This document shows, in pieces, positions 17,071-26,399 of a DNA stretch of 64,000 nt. Source of the stretch: Noviherbaspirillum sp. L7-7A. Its GTDB lineage: Bacteria > Pseudomonadota > Gammaproteobacteria > Burkholderiales > Burkholderiaceae_D. Below the pieces are notes generated by a model. That model ran no database searches, was not told the origin of the DNA, and saw only the letters and a list, made by a program, of their open reading frames with translations. The stretch lies in assembly GCF_019052805.1 (NCBI RefSeq), contig NZ_JAHQRJ010000003.1:310001-374000 (forward strand). The letters run 5' to 3'. Position numbers and translations under genes: made by a program. How positions within the stretch are numbered: the first letter of the stretch is position 1; every line of letters starts with the position of its first letter.

Positions 17071-17692
17071 GCGGGGAATGGTGCAATTTAAGAAGGCAGT
17101 TGGTACACCCCGTTTTGCTTCCGATGAGCCAAGAAACCTAACAAATTTAGCGGACGGCTGCATGGGCCTAAATAAACGTCCTGGCAGCGGTTCCAAGGTA
17201 TAGCATCTTAGATGTACCACCTCAATTCTTGAGCGAAGATGACCGACGTCCGCTTACAGTCTAATTTGACTATGGAGCACATTAATTGACTAGCACTGTT
17301 CAACCCGCCTGATAGAAAAATTCTCTACCTCTCGGTTAGCGGATCGGCTCATTTTCCATTGGTGCGCTTGACGCCATTCGGAGATGAGCCGGATATTCCA
17401 TTAGCCTGAGCTAAATGCTGCATTTTGTCCTGCGTAACCTTTCAGTTTCGCTATGCAAATTATTCTGCTGCAACCGAAAACAAAAGGCGGCGAGTACCAC
17501 CAGGAAGGCGCTGAGTTCCGTTAGCACATTGATCAGGTTCATTATTCCGCCAGCATGCAGGGCAAGCCACCGGAGAGCCCGGAAGCGTCATGCGCGAATA
17601 CCTACCAGCCGGATCCCGCATTAGCTTCACTTGGTCATTGCAGGCACGGCCGCCAGCATTTGAGACGACTGTTCTTGAATGTAGACAGGCAG
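17071..17692. other. Intergenic region, at most one very small gene
   Basis: About 620 bases without a solid gene. A 43-codon minus-strand frame at 17411-17542 (MNLINVLTELSAFLVVLAAF then a basic tail) would be a one-helix membrane peptide or a gene remnant; it has no good ribosome site. Confidence 0.35.
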
Positions 17693-19294
17693 CTAACCCG
17701 CAGCTGCCTGAAAGGAAGCAGGCAATCGGAATCGAGCTAGCTCGCCATCCCGGCACTGCGCAATCAGCCCGGTTTCCCACGCGAGGTAGCGGCGTGCCGC
17801 TTCCCGGTTGCCGTCATGGCGGTCGTGCACGAAAAACAGGAAATCGATGCGCTCGTGGTCGGGCGGCTCCGCCGGCGTCGATATCATCGGAATGCCGGCA
17901 GCTGCAATGGTCGCCAAGCCATCCGAGACGGCATGGATTTGCCTGACGCCTGCTTCGCGCAGATCGAGCGCGACGAGCGACGCCTCCCCTTTCCGGTCGC
18001 CAATCAGGACGACCGGTGCGCCGGCCTGGCCGGCCGCCTCTAGACGGGCTACGACATTCAGCCGCGTCGCCCAAATTGCCCCTTGCGGATGTTGTTCGCG
18101 GTAGGCCGCACTGGAGCGGAGATCCAGCAGCGTAAAAGACTGGCCCGCTTCGCTCCACTGACGCAACTGCTGCGCTGTGACTGTTGCCACGGCCTGAACC
18201 GGCGCAGCGGGCGCTGCAGTGAGTTGCAGCCGGGCCCGGATGCCCTCCTCCACCACCGCGACCTCGAAGCCGAGCTGGTGCATCCAGCTCGCCACCAGTG
18301 GCGCCCGCACTGCCTCCTCGTCCAGTAGGATGAGGCGGCTGTTGCGCACGCCTACGTACTGGTCGGTGGCCTGGATCAGCTGCCCACCCGGCGCATGACG
18401 CGCACCTGGCAGCGTGCCAGCCGCGAATTCTTCTGCAGTGCGGACATCCAGTACATAGGTCGTGCGCGCCGGATCGTCGATCCAATGTTGCGCCTGCGAT
18501 GCCGTAAGCGTGGGAATGCCAAAGCGCGCCAGCAGCCTGCCGGCAGCGGCGCGCTCGGTACCCAGCTCTGGCGCCACCTCGGTGGGGTAACGGCGCTGGC
18601 TGCGGTACTCGAGCGCCAGGTCGTTCAAATACCAGCCCTGGGTGCCGTTCTCCAGCGCATACACCGGGTTCGGGATGCCCAGATTGCGCAGCGTCTGCGC
18701 TCCTATGATGCTGCGGGTGCGTCCGGCGCAGTTCACCACGATGGTGGTGTCGTCATCTGGCACGATTGCGCGCAGCCGATAGGCCAGCTCGCCGTTCGGG
18801 CAACTGGTAGCATCCGGAATCGTCATCTTGTGATGCTCTTCAACTGTGCGGCCGTCGAGGATGGCAATCTTCCTGCCGCTTTTTCTCAGCGCATCCAGTT
18901 GAAGCGCCGAAACATGCGGCGTTGCATAGGTCTGTTCGGCGAGTTCACCAAAGGTCTTCGACGGCACGTTGACGCCCTTGAACAGCACATGCCCAGCCTG
19001 CTCCCAGGCCGGCGTGCCGCCATCCAGTACCGCGACGCGAAAATAGCCGAGATCGGCCAGGCGTCGCGCCGCCCGCGACGCCAGCCCGTCGCCGCCATCG
19101 ATGAGCACGATCCGCGCCGACCGCCGTGGTGCCAGCCAGCCTGCATCCAACTCGAGCCGGCTGTATGGCAGCGGCACCGCAAAGAACAGATGTCCCTCGC
19201 CGAACAAGCCGGCTTCGCGGACATCGAACAACGCCAGCTCGTCGCCATCGTCTAGCCAGGCACGCAGCGTGGCCGGAGAAATTGCCTGTGTCAT
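17693..19294 (-). CDS. Four-domain rhodanese-like sulfurtransferase, 533 aa
   Basis: Four tandem rhodanese homology domains, at about residues 1-115, 120-235, 260-360 and 370-470, followed by a conserved C-terminal segment (AARRYLAWETGLIAQ) shared with the upstream fusion protein. Only domain 2 has a catalytic loop, NCAGRTRS at about residue 184; the equivalent positions of domains 1, 3 and 4 (LIDGGDG, LLDEEAV, LIGDRKG) lack Cys. The likely role is to accept sulfane sulfur from mercaptopyruvate or persulfide made by the same operon. It starts in the ATGA overlap with the upstream gene and is the last gene of the operon. Confidence 0.85.
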   Translation of the reverse strand: MTQAISPATLRAWLDDGDELALFDVREAGLFGEGHLFFAVPLPYSRLELDAGWLAPRRSARIVLIDGGDGLASRAARRLADLGYFRVAVLDGGTPAWEQAGHVLFKGVNVPSKTFGELAEQTYATPHVSALQLDALRKSGRKIAILDGRTVEEHHKMTIPDATSCPNGELAYRLRAIVPDDDTTIVVNCAGRTRSIIGAQTLRNLGIPNPVYALENGTQGWYLNDLALEYRSQRRYPTEVAPELGTERAAAGRLLARFGIPTLTASQAQHWIDDPARTTYVLDVRTAEEFAAGTLPGARHAPGGQLIQATDQYVGVRNSRLILLDEEAVRAPLVASWMHQLGFEVAVVEEGIRARLQLTAAPAAPVQAVATVTAQQLRQWSEAGQSFTLLDLRSSAAYREQHPQGAIWATRLNVVARLEAAGQAGAPVVLIGDRKGEASLVALDLREAGVRQIHAVSDGLATIAAAGIPMISTPAEPPDHERIDFLFFVHDRHDGNREAARRYLAWETGLIAQCRDGELARFRLPASFQAAAG

Positions 19295-21525
19295 GCCTGC
19301 TCCTTTCCGTCAGCGCCCATCGGGATCGGATTGATGAAGTGGTCGTCACGCTCCAGCTGCGCTACCAGTCCCAGTTCCCAAGACAGGTAAGCCCGCATCT
19401 GCGCTTCGCGTTCGGCCTTGTCTTCGTAGGCATACGGGCTGTACCAGGCGTCATCATCGCCGGTCAGGATCGCTTCGCGGCCCGGCACCAGCGGCTGCCC
19501 GGCCTGGCGCCATGCCTGGGTGCCGCCGAGCAGGGCAGCCACCTGCCGCCCGGTCCTGCGTCCCAGTTCGGCGGCGACCACGCGCGCCAGCACGCCATCG
19601 CTGGACGTGATGACGATCGGCTGGTCCGGCGACAGCGCCCCGACGAATTCCGGCAAGCGGTCCGGCGCACAGAAGCGCGCGCCGGGGATGTGCGCCCTGG
19701 CGAATGCCAGGCTGGATTCGACATCGAACACGATAGGCGCAGCCGAAGAAGCGCGCGTCGCCTCGGCAAGCGCGCCCATGCCGATCCAGTCGGCCGTGGC
19801 ATCGGACGACGCCAGAATCCGGCGAGGCTCCGGACCCACTTCCAGTGGCGTGCCCGGTGCTGGCGCATGCACGTAGACCTGGTATCCGCCGAGCTGCACC
19901 AGCCAGGCCGCCGTCGTCAGGGCCCGCACGCCGTCCCAGTCGGCAATCACCACGCGCGCATGACGCGTGCCGATGTATTCATCGGTCGCCTGCACCAGTT
20001 GGCCGCCGGGTGCCCAGCGCCATCCCGGTAAGTGGCCGGACTGATATTCGGCGCTGGTCCTGATATCGAACTTGTACAGCGTGACCGCATCGGCTTCGGA
20101 CTCGAAGCGCGCCAGCAGATCGACATCGATGCGCTGTACAGCGGTCCGCGCGGCGACTGCCTCGGCCTGCCGGCGCGCCACCGCCAGGGAGTGCGCCGAC
20201 GGCTCCGGGTTCAGGGCGGCGCGGCCATGGGCCAGCTCCCGGCCGCCGAGCAGCCATGCCATCGTACCGTCCTTCAGCGATGCCACCGGGTTCGGGATGC
20301 CGGCGTTGATGAGCGTCTGTGCACCGATGATGCTGCGTGTGCGGCCGGCACAGTTCACAACGACCCGGGTGGACGGATCGGGCGCGAGCTCCCGGATGCG
20401 GTACACCAGCTCTCCGCCCGGAACGCTATGGGCGCCGGGCACGCTGAAAGCCTGGAATTCCTCGGGCGTGCGGCTATCCACCACGACCAGATCCTGTCCC
20501 TCGGCCAAGCCACGCTGCAATTCAGCCGCGTCGATGGTCGGCGTATGCAGGGTTGTCTCGATCACTTCACCCAGCGCCTTGCTCGGTACGTTAGTGCCGC
20601 TATAAACCTCGTAGCCCGCGGCTTCCCAGGCCAGCGTGCCGCCCGCAAGCACCGACACGTCGCGATAGCCAAGGCGCGCCAGCTTGCCGGCGGCCTGGTG
20701 TCCCAAATGCTCGTCAAGATCGGTGACCACGATCGGCGTAGCGCGCCGCGGCACCAGTGCGTCGATGACGACTTCCAGGCGCCACAGCGGTGCATTACTT
20801 GCCAGCAGCAAGTGTTTTTTCGCGAACACGCCTTCCTCGCGCACGTCCAGCAGTGCCAGTTCCCGGCCCGATACCAGCGCCTGCCTGAGCGCCTGCGGGG
20901 CTATCACCGGGTGGCGGATCAGCGCGGGCGGCGAGAAGTGCCGGAAAGTGCCGCCTTCGCTGCTCTCGAACACCACCCGTCTCGTCAGGCGCTCCAGCGA
21001 CAGTCCATAGAAATGCAGGTGCAAGCCATTTTCGCCGCCGACCAATTCAATGGTATGTACGTCGTCCGACGCCAAAATCACATGTCGGCCTGCGGTGACG
21101 TCCACTGTGCGCGTGTGCTTCAGACGGTCGCGCAGTGGATCGTCCGTGGCGCGGCGGCGGTAAACCACGTTACGCTCGTTGCCGCGGATGCCAGCGATCA
21201 TGGCCCAGGTGGTGTGGTCATGCGGCGGCTGGTACTTGCCAGCCAACCCGGCAGACACGAACAGCGCAAAGCGGCCATCGGGATCTTCCGCGAGACGGTA
21301 CACCGCGTTCGGACGCTCTTTACTGACAGGGAAATGATGCTCCGGGAACAGCTCACGCCGCTGGCCCAGCTGCGTAAGTCGTTCAGCGATTGTGCCAAGG
21401 ACAGCGCTCTCGCCGGCGCGGGCGAGCGCCCTGGTGCTGGCGATAAACTCGGCGACCGCGCGGGCGCGTTCGGCGCAAACCCTGGCATCGTGAATCGGGG
21501 CGGGTGAGGTGGTTTCTGTTGTCAT
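19291..21525 (-). CDS. Cysteine dioxygenase-like cupin fused to four rhodanese domains, 744 aa
   Basis: Residues about 1-205 are a cupin of the cysteine dioxygenase type: the metal-binding segment YQPPHDHTTWAMIAG supplies the His pair, and LHLHFYGLSLERL lies in the second cupin motif. Residues about 210-700 hold four rhodanese repeats. Only the second is catalytic-looking (NCAGRTRS near residue 388); the others have Asp or Ser where Cys is expected. The C-terminal tail (YLSWELGLVAQLERDDHFIN) matches the tail of the 533-aa paralogue. The predicted role is oxidation of a thiol or persulfide substrate coupled to sulfur transfer in the cytoplasm. It lies 52 bases after metC-like and overlaps the next gene by four bases. 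Confidence 0.85.
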   Translation of the reverse strand: MTTETTSPAPIHDARVCAERARAVAEFIASTRALARAGESAVLGTIAERLTQLGQRRELFPEHHFPVSKERPNAVYRLAEDPDGRFALFVSAGLAGKYQPPHDHTTWAMIAGIRGNERNVVYRRRATDDPLRDRLKHTRTVDVTAGRHVILASDDVHTIELVGGENGLHLHFYGLSLERLTRRVVFESSEGGTFRHFSPPALIRHPVIAPQALRQALVSGRELALLDVREEGVFAKKHLLLASNAPLWRLEVVIDALVPRRATPIVVTDLDEHLGHQAAGKLARLGYRDVSVLAGGTLAWEAAGYEVYSGTNVPSKALGEVIETTLHTPTIDAAELQRGLAEGQDLVVVDSRTPEEFQAFSVPGAHSVPGGELVYRIRELAPDPSTRVVVNCAGRTRSIIGAQTLINAGIPNPVASLKDGTMAWLLGGRELAHGRAALNPEPSAHSLAVARRQAEAVAARTAVQRIDVDLLARFESEADAVTLYKFDIRTSAEYQSGHLPGWRWAPGGQLVQATDEYIGTRHARVVIADWDGVRALTTAAWLVQLGGYQVYVHAPAPGTPLEVGPEPRRILASSDATADWIGMGALAEATRASSAAPIVFDVESSLAFARAHIPGARFCAPDRLPEFVGALSPDQPIVITSSDGVLARVVAAELGRRTGRQVAALLGGTQAWRQAGQPLVPGREAILTGDDDAWYSPYAYEDKAEREAQMRAYLSWELGLVAQLERDDHFINPIPMGADGKEQA

Positions 21526-21577
21526 GGTGTTTTAAGGTTGATCAGTCAGGTTCAAAGGTGGGAGCTGGCCGCGGCTT

Positions 21578-22759
21578 CTAATTCTCGCAGGCATGGCGAA
21601 ATGCCTGCTGCAGATCCTGGACCAGATCGGCTGCCGACTCCAGCCCGATATGCAAGCGTACTACCGGTCTGCTGCCACGCCAGGCATGCTGGGCGGTAAT
21701 GCGCTCCGGCGGCGCGAGCAATGCCAGGCTTTCATAGCCGCCCCAGGAAGCGCCAATGCCGAACAGGCGCAGCGCATTGACGAAGGCGTGTGCCCGCGCC
21801 AAGTCGAAACGGTGGAATTCGAATGAAAGCAAGCCGTTGGCGCCGGAAAAATCCCGCTGCCACAGCGCATGGCCAGGGTCGCTTGCCAGCGCGGGATAGA
21901 ACACCTGCGCTACCTCCGCATGGCCCTGGAGAAATTCCGCCACGCTCAGCGCATTGCGCTGGTGTTGTGCCAGGCGCACGGCCAGAGTGCGCATTCCCCG
22001 CAGCGTCAGGTAGGCATCGTCGGCGCCCACCGCGGTGCCGAGTGCGTCGCTCGCCTGGACGATGCGTTCCGCGACCGCTTCATTGCCTGCCACGACCGCG
22101 CCCTGCATCACGTCGGAGTGGCCGCACAAGTACTTCGTTGAAGCCAGCACCGATACATCGGCGCCAAGCGCGAGCGGTTGTTGCAGGTAACCCGAGGCCC
22201 AGGTGTTGTCGGCGGCCAGCAATAGCCCGTGGCTGCGTGCGATCGCCGCCAGCCGTGGCAGGTCGAGTACCTCGAACAGCAGCGAGCCGGGCGATTCCAC
22301 ATACAGCAGCCGAGTGTTGGGCCGGATCATGGCTTCGATGTCGTCGCGCTGCGCAGCGAAATAGCTGACGTCGATGCCGAGGCGGTCCAGCATCTGCCGG
22401 TGCAGCTTACGCACCGGCGCATAAACGCTATCGCTCACCACCACATGGTCGCCGGGCGACAGCAGCGCCAGGAAGGTCAGCGAGATGGCGGCCAGGCCTG
22501 AAGGCGCCAGCACGCAGCGCCGACCGCCTTCGAGCGTCAGGATCGCCTGTTCCAGTGCACGGTGCGTATCCAGGCCATGACGGCCATAGGTAGCGACATT
22601 CTCGCCCGCCAGCCGGCGCGCATGCGCCGCTTCGTAAGCCTCGACGTCAGCGAAACGAACGGTGCTGGTACGCACCACGGGCACGTTGACGGGCGCTTCG
22701 GCCCGGTAAAATTCGGCAGCGCCGGCGTGCGCCAGGCGCGTATCGATATGGTCAGTCAT
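21578..22759 (-). CDS. metC: Cystathionine beta-lyase-type PLP enzyme
   Basis: 393 aa, Cys/Met metabolism PLP family. The PLP-lysine context is SVLASTKYLCGHSDVMQG. The phosphate-binding region (VLAPSGLAAISLTFLALLSPGDH) and ETLAYGRHGLDTH-like N-terminal residues (NVATYGRHGLDTHRALEQ) fit MetC rather than MetB. It cleaves C-S bonds of cystathionine, cystine or related thioethers to a thiol, pyruvate and ammonia. In this operon it sits between the importer ATPase (12 bases) and the dioxygenase-rhodanese gene, so its physiological substrate may be the imported sulfur amino acid rather than cystathionine. Confidence 0.88.
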   Translation of the reverse strand: MTDHIDTRLAHAGAAEFYRAEAPVNVPVVRTSTVRFADVEAYEAAHARRLAGENVATYGRHGLDTHRALEQAILTLEGGRRCVLAPSGLAAISLTFLALLSPGDHVVVSDSVYAPVRKLHRQMLDRLGIDVSYFAAQRDDIEAMIRPNTRLLYVESPGSLLFEVLDLPRLAAIARSHGLLLAADNTWASGYLQQPLALGADVSVLASTKYLCGHSDVMQGAVVAGNEAVAERIVQASDALGTAVGADDAYLTLRGMRTLAVRLAQHQRNALSVAEFLQGHAEVAQVFYPALASDPGHALWQRDFSGANGLLSFEFHRFDLARAHAFVNALRLFGIGASWGGYESLALLAPPERITAQHAWRGSRPVVRLHIGLESAADLVQDLQQAFRHACEN

Positions 22760-22771
22760 GGCGTGCCCCTG

Positions 22772-23632
22772 TCAAAACCCGGGCTGCGCATGCAGCACGC
22801 GCCCCGATGCCGGCGTTCGCAGCGGCCGCGCCGGCCCAGCGCTCTGGAGCGCGCCCGGCCCGCCGCCCAGGCCGCGTGCGAGAAATGCGCGGGTACGTGG
22901 ATTCGATGGCGCAGTGAAAATCCGTTCGCTCGGCCCATGCTCAACGATCGCGCCGGCTTCGGTGAAATACACGTGATCACTGATTTCCTCGGCAAAGCGC
23001 ATTTCATGCGTCACCAGCACGCATGTCATGCCATCTTGCACCAGGTCGCGGATTACACCCAGTACCTCGCCGACCGTCTCGGGATCGAGCGCCGACGTCA
23101 CCTCGTCAAACAGCAGCAGTTCCGGGCGCATTGCCAGCGCGCGCGCAATCGCCACCCGTTGCTGCTGGCCGCCCGACAGCTGGCCGGGATAGGCGTCGGC
23201 CTTGTGTGCCAGGTCCACCCGTTCGAGCAGGGTCAGGGCGTCGGCGCGGCTGGCGTCCCGGTCACGGCCGAGGATGCGCACCGGCGCGATAACTAGATTC
23301 TCCAGCACCGTCAGGTGCGGAAAGAGGTTGTATTGCTGGAAGACGAAGCCGACGCGCTTGCGCAGCGCAATCAGCTGCGCCTCCGTTGTCAGCGACCGTA
23401 CCGACGTGCCGCCGACCAGCACTTCACCGCGCTGCGGCACAAGCAGGCCGTTAATGCAGCGCAGGATGGTGGACTTGCCGGAGCCGGACGGCCCAATGAT
23501 CGATACCGCCTGTCCGCGTTGCACCTCGAGATCAATGCCGTTGAGCACCGGCGTTGGGCCGAATGCAAGATGTACGTCGCGCAGAGCCACTAACGGCGCA
23601 TGAAGCGTGGCGGGAAGTTCATTCAAAGGCAT
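22772..23632 (-). CDS. Polar amino acid ABC transporter ATP-binding protein
   Basis: 286 aa, PAAT family (GlnQ/TcyC/TcyN-like). Walker A is [10 protein letters not shown], the signature [15 protein letters not shown], Walker [15 protein letters not shown] and the H-loop VTHEM. A C-terminal tail of about 40 residues, Gly/Pro/Arg-rich, is longer than usual. The start overlaps the end of the permease gene by 14 bases. It energises uptake through the two permeases encoded upstream. Confidence 0.92.
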   Translation of the reverse strand: MPLNELPATLHAPLVALRDVHLAFGPTPVLNGIDLEVQRGQAVSIIGPSGSGKSTILRCINGLLVPQRGEVLVGGTSVRSLTTEAQLIALRKRVGFVFQQYNLFPHLTVLENLVIAPVRILGRDRDASRADALTLLERVDLAHKADAYPGQLSGGQQQRVAIARALAMRPELLLFDEVTSALDPETVGEVLGVIRDLVQDGMTCVLVTHEMRFAEEISDHVYFTEAGAIVEHGPSERIFTAPSNPRTRAFLARGLGGGPGALQSAGPARPLRTPASGRVLHAQPGF

Positions 23633-24407
23633 ATTTGCGCTCCAGTCGTTGCGTGAGCCGGGAAATCGGATAGCAGTAAATGAAAAACAGCGCCAGTGTG
23701 GTGAGATAGATCGTCACCGTGAAGTCGACGCGGTTGACCGTGGTGCTGGCAATCTGCGCTGTATCTAGCAGATCGTGCACGCCCACCAGCGACGCCAGCG
23801 ATGTGGCCATGGTGATCGACGCATACAGGTTCATCCATGGCGGCAGCATGCGCTTGGCGCATTGCGGCAGCACCACCCAGCGAAAGATCTGGGCGCGGCG
23901 AAAGGCCAGCGAGGTCGCGGCTTCCCACTGCGCAGCCGGGATCGAGCCGATCGCGCCGCGAAAGATCTCGGCCACGTTCGCGCTGGCGGGCAACGCCAGG
24001 CCAATGGTGACCTTGATCCAGTCGGGAAAGGCAACATAATGGCCGCCAAGCTTCAACTCGAAGGGAAACACATAACTGGCAAAGTAGATCAGCACCAGCA
24101 TGGGTGCATTGCGGAACACCACCACATAGCAGCGACTCACGATGCGAAGCGGCACCAGCGGCGAGAGCTGCAAGGCGCCGATGACCAGACCGACAACCGA
24201 GCCCAGGCCAATGGCGGCGATGCTGATGCGGATATTGGCGAGCAGACCGGCGCCGAGCGCCGGCGCCCATTCCGCCAGATGGCCAGGCACCGTGGGCGCG
24301 CTCCACAGCCACCAGGCGACGAGCGCCGCCAGCGCGGCCAGCAGCAACGTTCCGGCGGCCGGAAACGCAGGCGCCGGAGCGATGCCGATAGAGCGGCTAT
24401 TGTCCAT
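23619..24407 (-). CDS. Polar amino acid ABC transporter permease (second of pair)
   Basis: HisMQ-family inner-membrane permease, about 262 aa from ATG 24407, which overlaps the upstream permease stop by 11 bases; an earlier in-frame start at 24434 is possible but would overlap more. Hydrophobic segments are clear (LLLAALAALVAWWLWS, IAAIGLGSVVGLVIGAL, MLVLIYFASYVFPF). The EAA loop ATSLAFRRAQIFRWVVLPQ contacts the ATPase. It pairs with the 247-aa permease. Confidence 0.9.
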   Translation of the reverse strand: MDNSRSIGIAPAPAFPAAGTLLLAALAALVAWWLWSAPTVPGHLAEWAPALGAGLLANIRISIAAIGLGSVVGLVIGALQLSPLVPLRIVSRCYVVVFRNAPMLVLIYFASYVFPFELKLGGHYVAFPDWIKVTIGLALPASANVAEIFRGAIGSIPAAQWEAATSLAFRRAQIFRWVVLPQCAKRMLPPWMNLYASITMATSLASLVGVHDLLDTAQIASTTVNRVDFTVTIYLTTLALFFIYCYPISRLTQRLERKYAFE

Positions 24408-25140
24408 ATCCGGGGATCCTCCATCGGGTTTCAAGCCAGCGTCCAGCCAGGGTCACGGCATAGGTAAGCACGGCAAAGTAAAGCAGGATCAGCAGCATCA
24501 GCTCCAGCACGTTGTCGCGCTGGGTCCAGATCATGATGGACTGGTAAGTCACATCGCCCACGGCGATAGCGGATGCAACCGCGGTCATCTTCACCAAGTC
24601 CACCAGGTTGTTGACAATGGCCGGCAGGGCAAAGCGCAGCGCCAACGGGAACTGCACCAGCCAAAGGCGCTTTCTGCGGCCAAAACCAAGCGAGGCAGCC
24701 GCCTCCAGCGTCGTTAGCGGAATCGCTTCCAGCCCGGCGCGCAGCGCTTCCGCATGGAACACCGCCTTGTGCAGCGAAATCACGAGCACGACCCAGATGA
24801 ACGGCGTCAGCGGATTGGTGCCATATGGCTGCAGCGCCTGGCTGATCAGCATGTTAAGCACCAGGAAGCCGCAATACAGCTGCACCAGCGTGGGCGTATT
24901 CCGGGTCAATTCGACGAATGCGCGGGTCGCACTGGCGAGCGGTTTGCTGGGCGACACCAGCATGGCGGCCAGCGCGATCCCCGCCACCAGGCTGCACGCG
25001 ATGGTATTCGCCGCCAGCTCGAGGGTCACCAGCAAGCCTTGCAGGAAGGCGGAGCGTTCCGCGGCATCCAGCAGGAAGCTGTAGTTCAGATCCACCCGCC
25101 GCGCCAGCGCCACGGCCGATTCCAGCCAGGAAGCGTTCAT
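24397..25140 (-). CDS. Polar amino acid ABC transporter permease (first of pair)
   Basis: 247 aa with five hydrophobic segments. The conserved EAA-type loop EAAASLGFGRRKRLWLVQFP lies near residue 145. FVELTRNTPTLVQLYCGF near residue 87 is the usual PAAT sequence before TM3. It starts in a four-base ATGA overlap with the aminotransferase gene. It forms the membrane channel with the other permease. Confidence 0.9.
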   Translation of the reverse strand: MNASWLESAVALARRVDLNYSFLLDAAERSAFLQGLLVTLELAANTIACSLVAGIALAAMLVSPSKPLASATRAFVELTRNTPTLVQLYCGFLVLNMLISQALQPYGTNPLTPFIWVVLVISLHKAVFHAEALRAGLEAIPLTTLEAAASLGFGRRKRLWLVQFPLALRFALPAIVNNLVDLVKMTAVASAIAVGDVTYQSIMIWTQRDNVLELMLLILLYFAVLTYAVTLAGRWLETRWRIPGYGQ

Positions 25141-26399
25141 GCGGCCGCCTCGGTGCGCGGCAGCAGCGCGGCGCAGGCGCGCCGGATGCGCTCGCAGGCG
25201 TCGTCGATGGTCGCCGTCGACACGGCCAGCGAAAAGCGCACATAGGGCGACAGCCCGAACGAGGCGCCGTCGACGGTGGCCACCCCTGCCGACGTGAGCA
25301 GGTAGTCGACCGCGTCCGTATCGCTTCGCAGCGCCTTTCCGGCAGGCGTGGTCCGGCCCAGCAAGCCTGCGCAGCCGGCGTACACGAAGAAGGCGCCTTC
25401 CGGCGCGGCAACGTCGATGCCGTCGATTGCCGCGAGCCCGGACACCAGCGCGTCGCGGCGCTTCGCATAGGCAGCCGCGGCATCGGCGACGAAAGACTGG
25501 TCGCCCGCCAACGCCTCCAGCGCCGCCGCCTGGCTGATCGAACCGGCGCCGGATGACGACTGGCTTTGCACCGCCGTCATCGCCTGTACCAGTGGCAGCG
25601 GCCCGGCGCCGTAGCCAAGGCGCCAGCCGGTCATCGCATACGTCTTGGACACGCCGTTGACCACCAGCACCCGGTCAGCCAGGTCGGGCGCCACGGCAAG
25701 GAAATGCACACGCGGCCGCTGGTCGAAGCGAACATGCTCGTAGAGCTCGTCGAGCAGCAGCAACACCTGCGGATGCCGACGCAGGACCTGCGCCAGCGCC
25801 GCGAACTCGGCTTCGCCGTAAACGGCGCCGGCCGGGTTGCTGGGCGAGTTCAGCACCAACCACCGGGTATGCGGTGTGATTGCCCGTTCCACCGCTGGCG
25901 CGTCGGGCTTGAAGTCGCTCTCCGGCACTGTGGGGACAAACACCGGCCGCCCGCCATTGATGCGGACCATGTCGGGGAACGACGGCCAGTAGGGCGCCGG
26001 AATGACGACTTCCATGCCCTCGTCGAGGGTCGCGGCAAAGGCATTGAAGATGATTTGCTTGGCGCCGTTGGCGACCATGATCTGCTCGATCGGATAGTTC
26101 AAGCTGTTTTCGCGCTGCAGCTTGTCACGGATCGCCGCGCGCAGCGCGGCTGTGCCAGCCACCGGCGTGTACTTCGTGTCGCCGCGCCGGATCGCCGCGA
26201 TGCCTGCCTCCTTGATGGCGTCGGGCGTGTCGAAGTCGGGTTCACCAACGGTCAAATTCAGTATCGGCATGCCCTTGGCCGCCAATTCCTGGGCACGCTG
26301 GTTCGCGACGGCGTTCGGCGAGACTGTAATCTGCCTGACCCGCTGTGACAGGTAAAACGCTGGCATGGTGTTTTTGCTCCTAGGGCTGGGGTCTGTCAT
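25137..26399 (-). CDS. Class I PLP aminotransferase (AspC-like)
   Basis: 420 aa, fold type I aminotransferase, subgroup I-gamma-like. LNLTVGEPDFDTP is the N-terminal family motif, LNSPSNPAGAVY the substrate/PLP site, and VNGVSKTYAMTGWRLGYG holds the PLP lysine. The ATG at 26399 overlaps the upstream stop by four bases; a second ATG 33 bases in (PAFYLSQRV) is nearer the usual family start. In this sulfur operon the likely substrate is cysteine or a related amino acid, giving 3-mercaptopyruvate for the rhodaneses. The substrate is inferred. Confidence 0.88.
   Translation of the reverse strand: MTDPSPRSKNTMPAFYLSQRVRQITVSPNAVANQRAQELAAKGMPILNLTVGEPDFDTPDAIKEAGIAAIRRGDTKYTPVAGTAALRAAIRDKLQRENSLNYPIEQIMVANGAKQIIFNAFAATLDEGMEVVIPAPYWPSFPDMVRINGGRPVFVPTVPESDFKPDAPAVERAITPHTRWLVLNSPSNPAGAVYGEAEFAALAQVLRRHPQVLLLLDELYEHVRFDQRPRVHFLAVAPDLADRVLVVNGVSKTYAMTGWRLGYGAGPLPLVQAMTAVQSQSSSGAGSISQAAALEALAGDQSFVADAAAAYAKRRDALVSGLAAIDGIDVAAPEGAFFVYAGCAGLLGRTTPAGKALRSDTDAVDYLLTSAGVATVDGASFGLSPYVRFSLAVSTATIDDACERIRRACAALLPRTEAAA

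Noticed and set aside
18395-21507. Long plus-strand ORFs (18395-19255, 20032-21507) opposite the rhodanese genes
   Set aside because: They are antisense shadows of GC-rich rhodanese genes; the minus frames have clear domains.
22562-24467. Plus-strand ORFs opposite metC and the ABC transporter genes
   Set aside because: Low-complexity Arg/His/Ala-rich translations antisense to well-supported genes.
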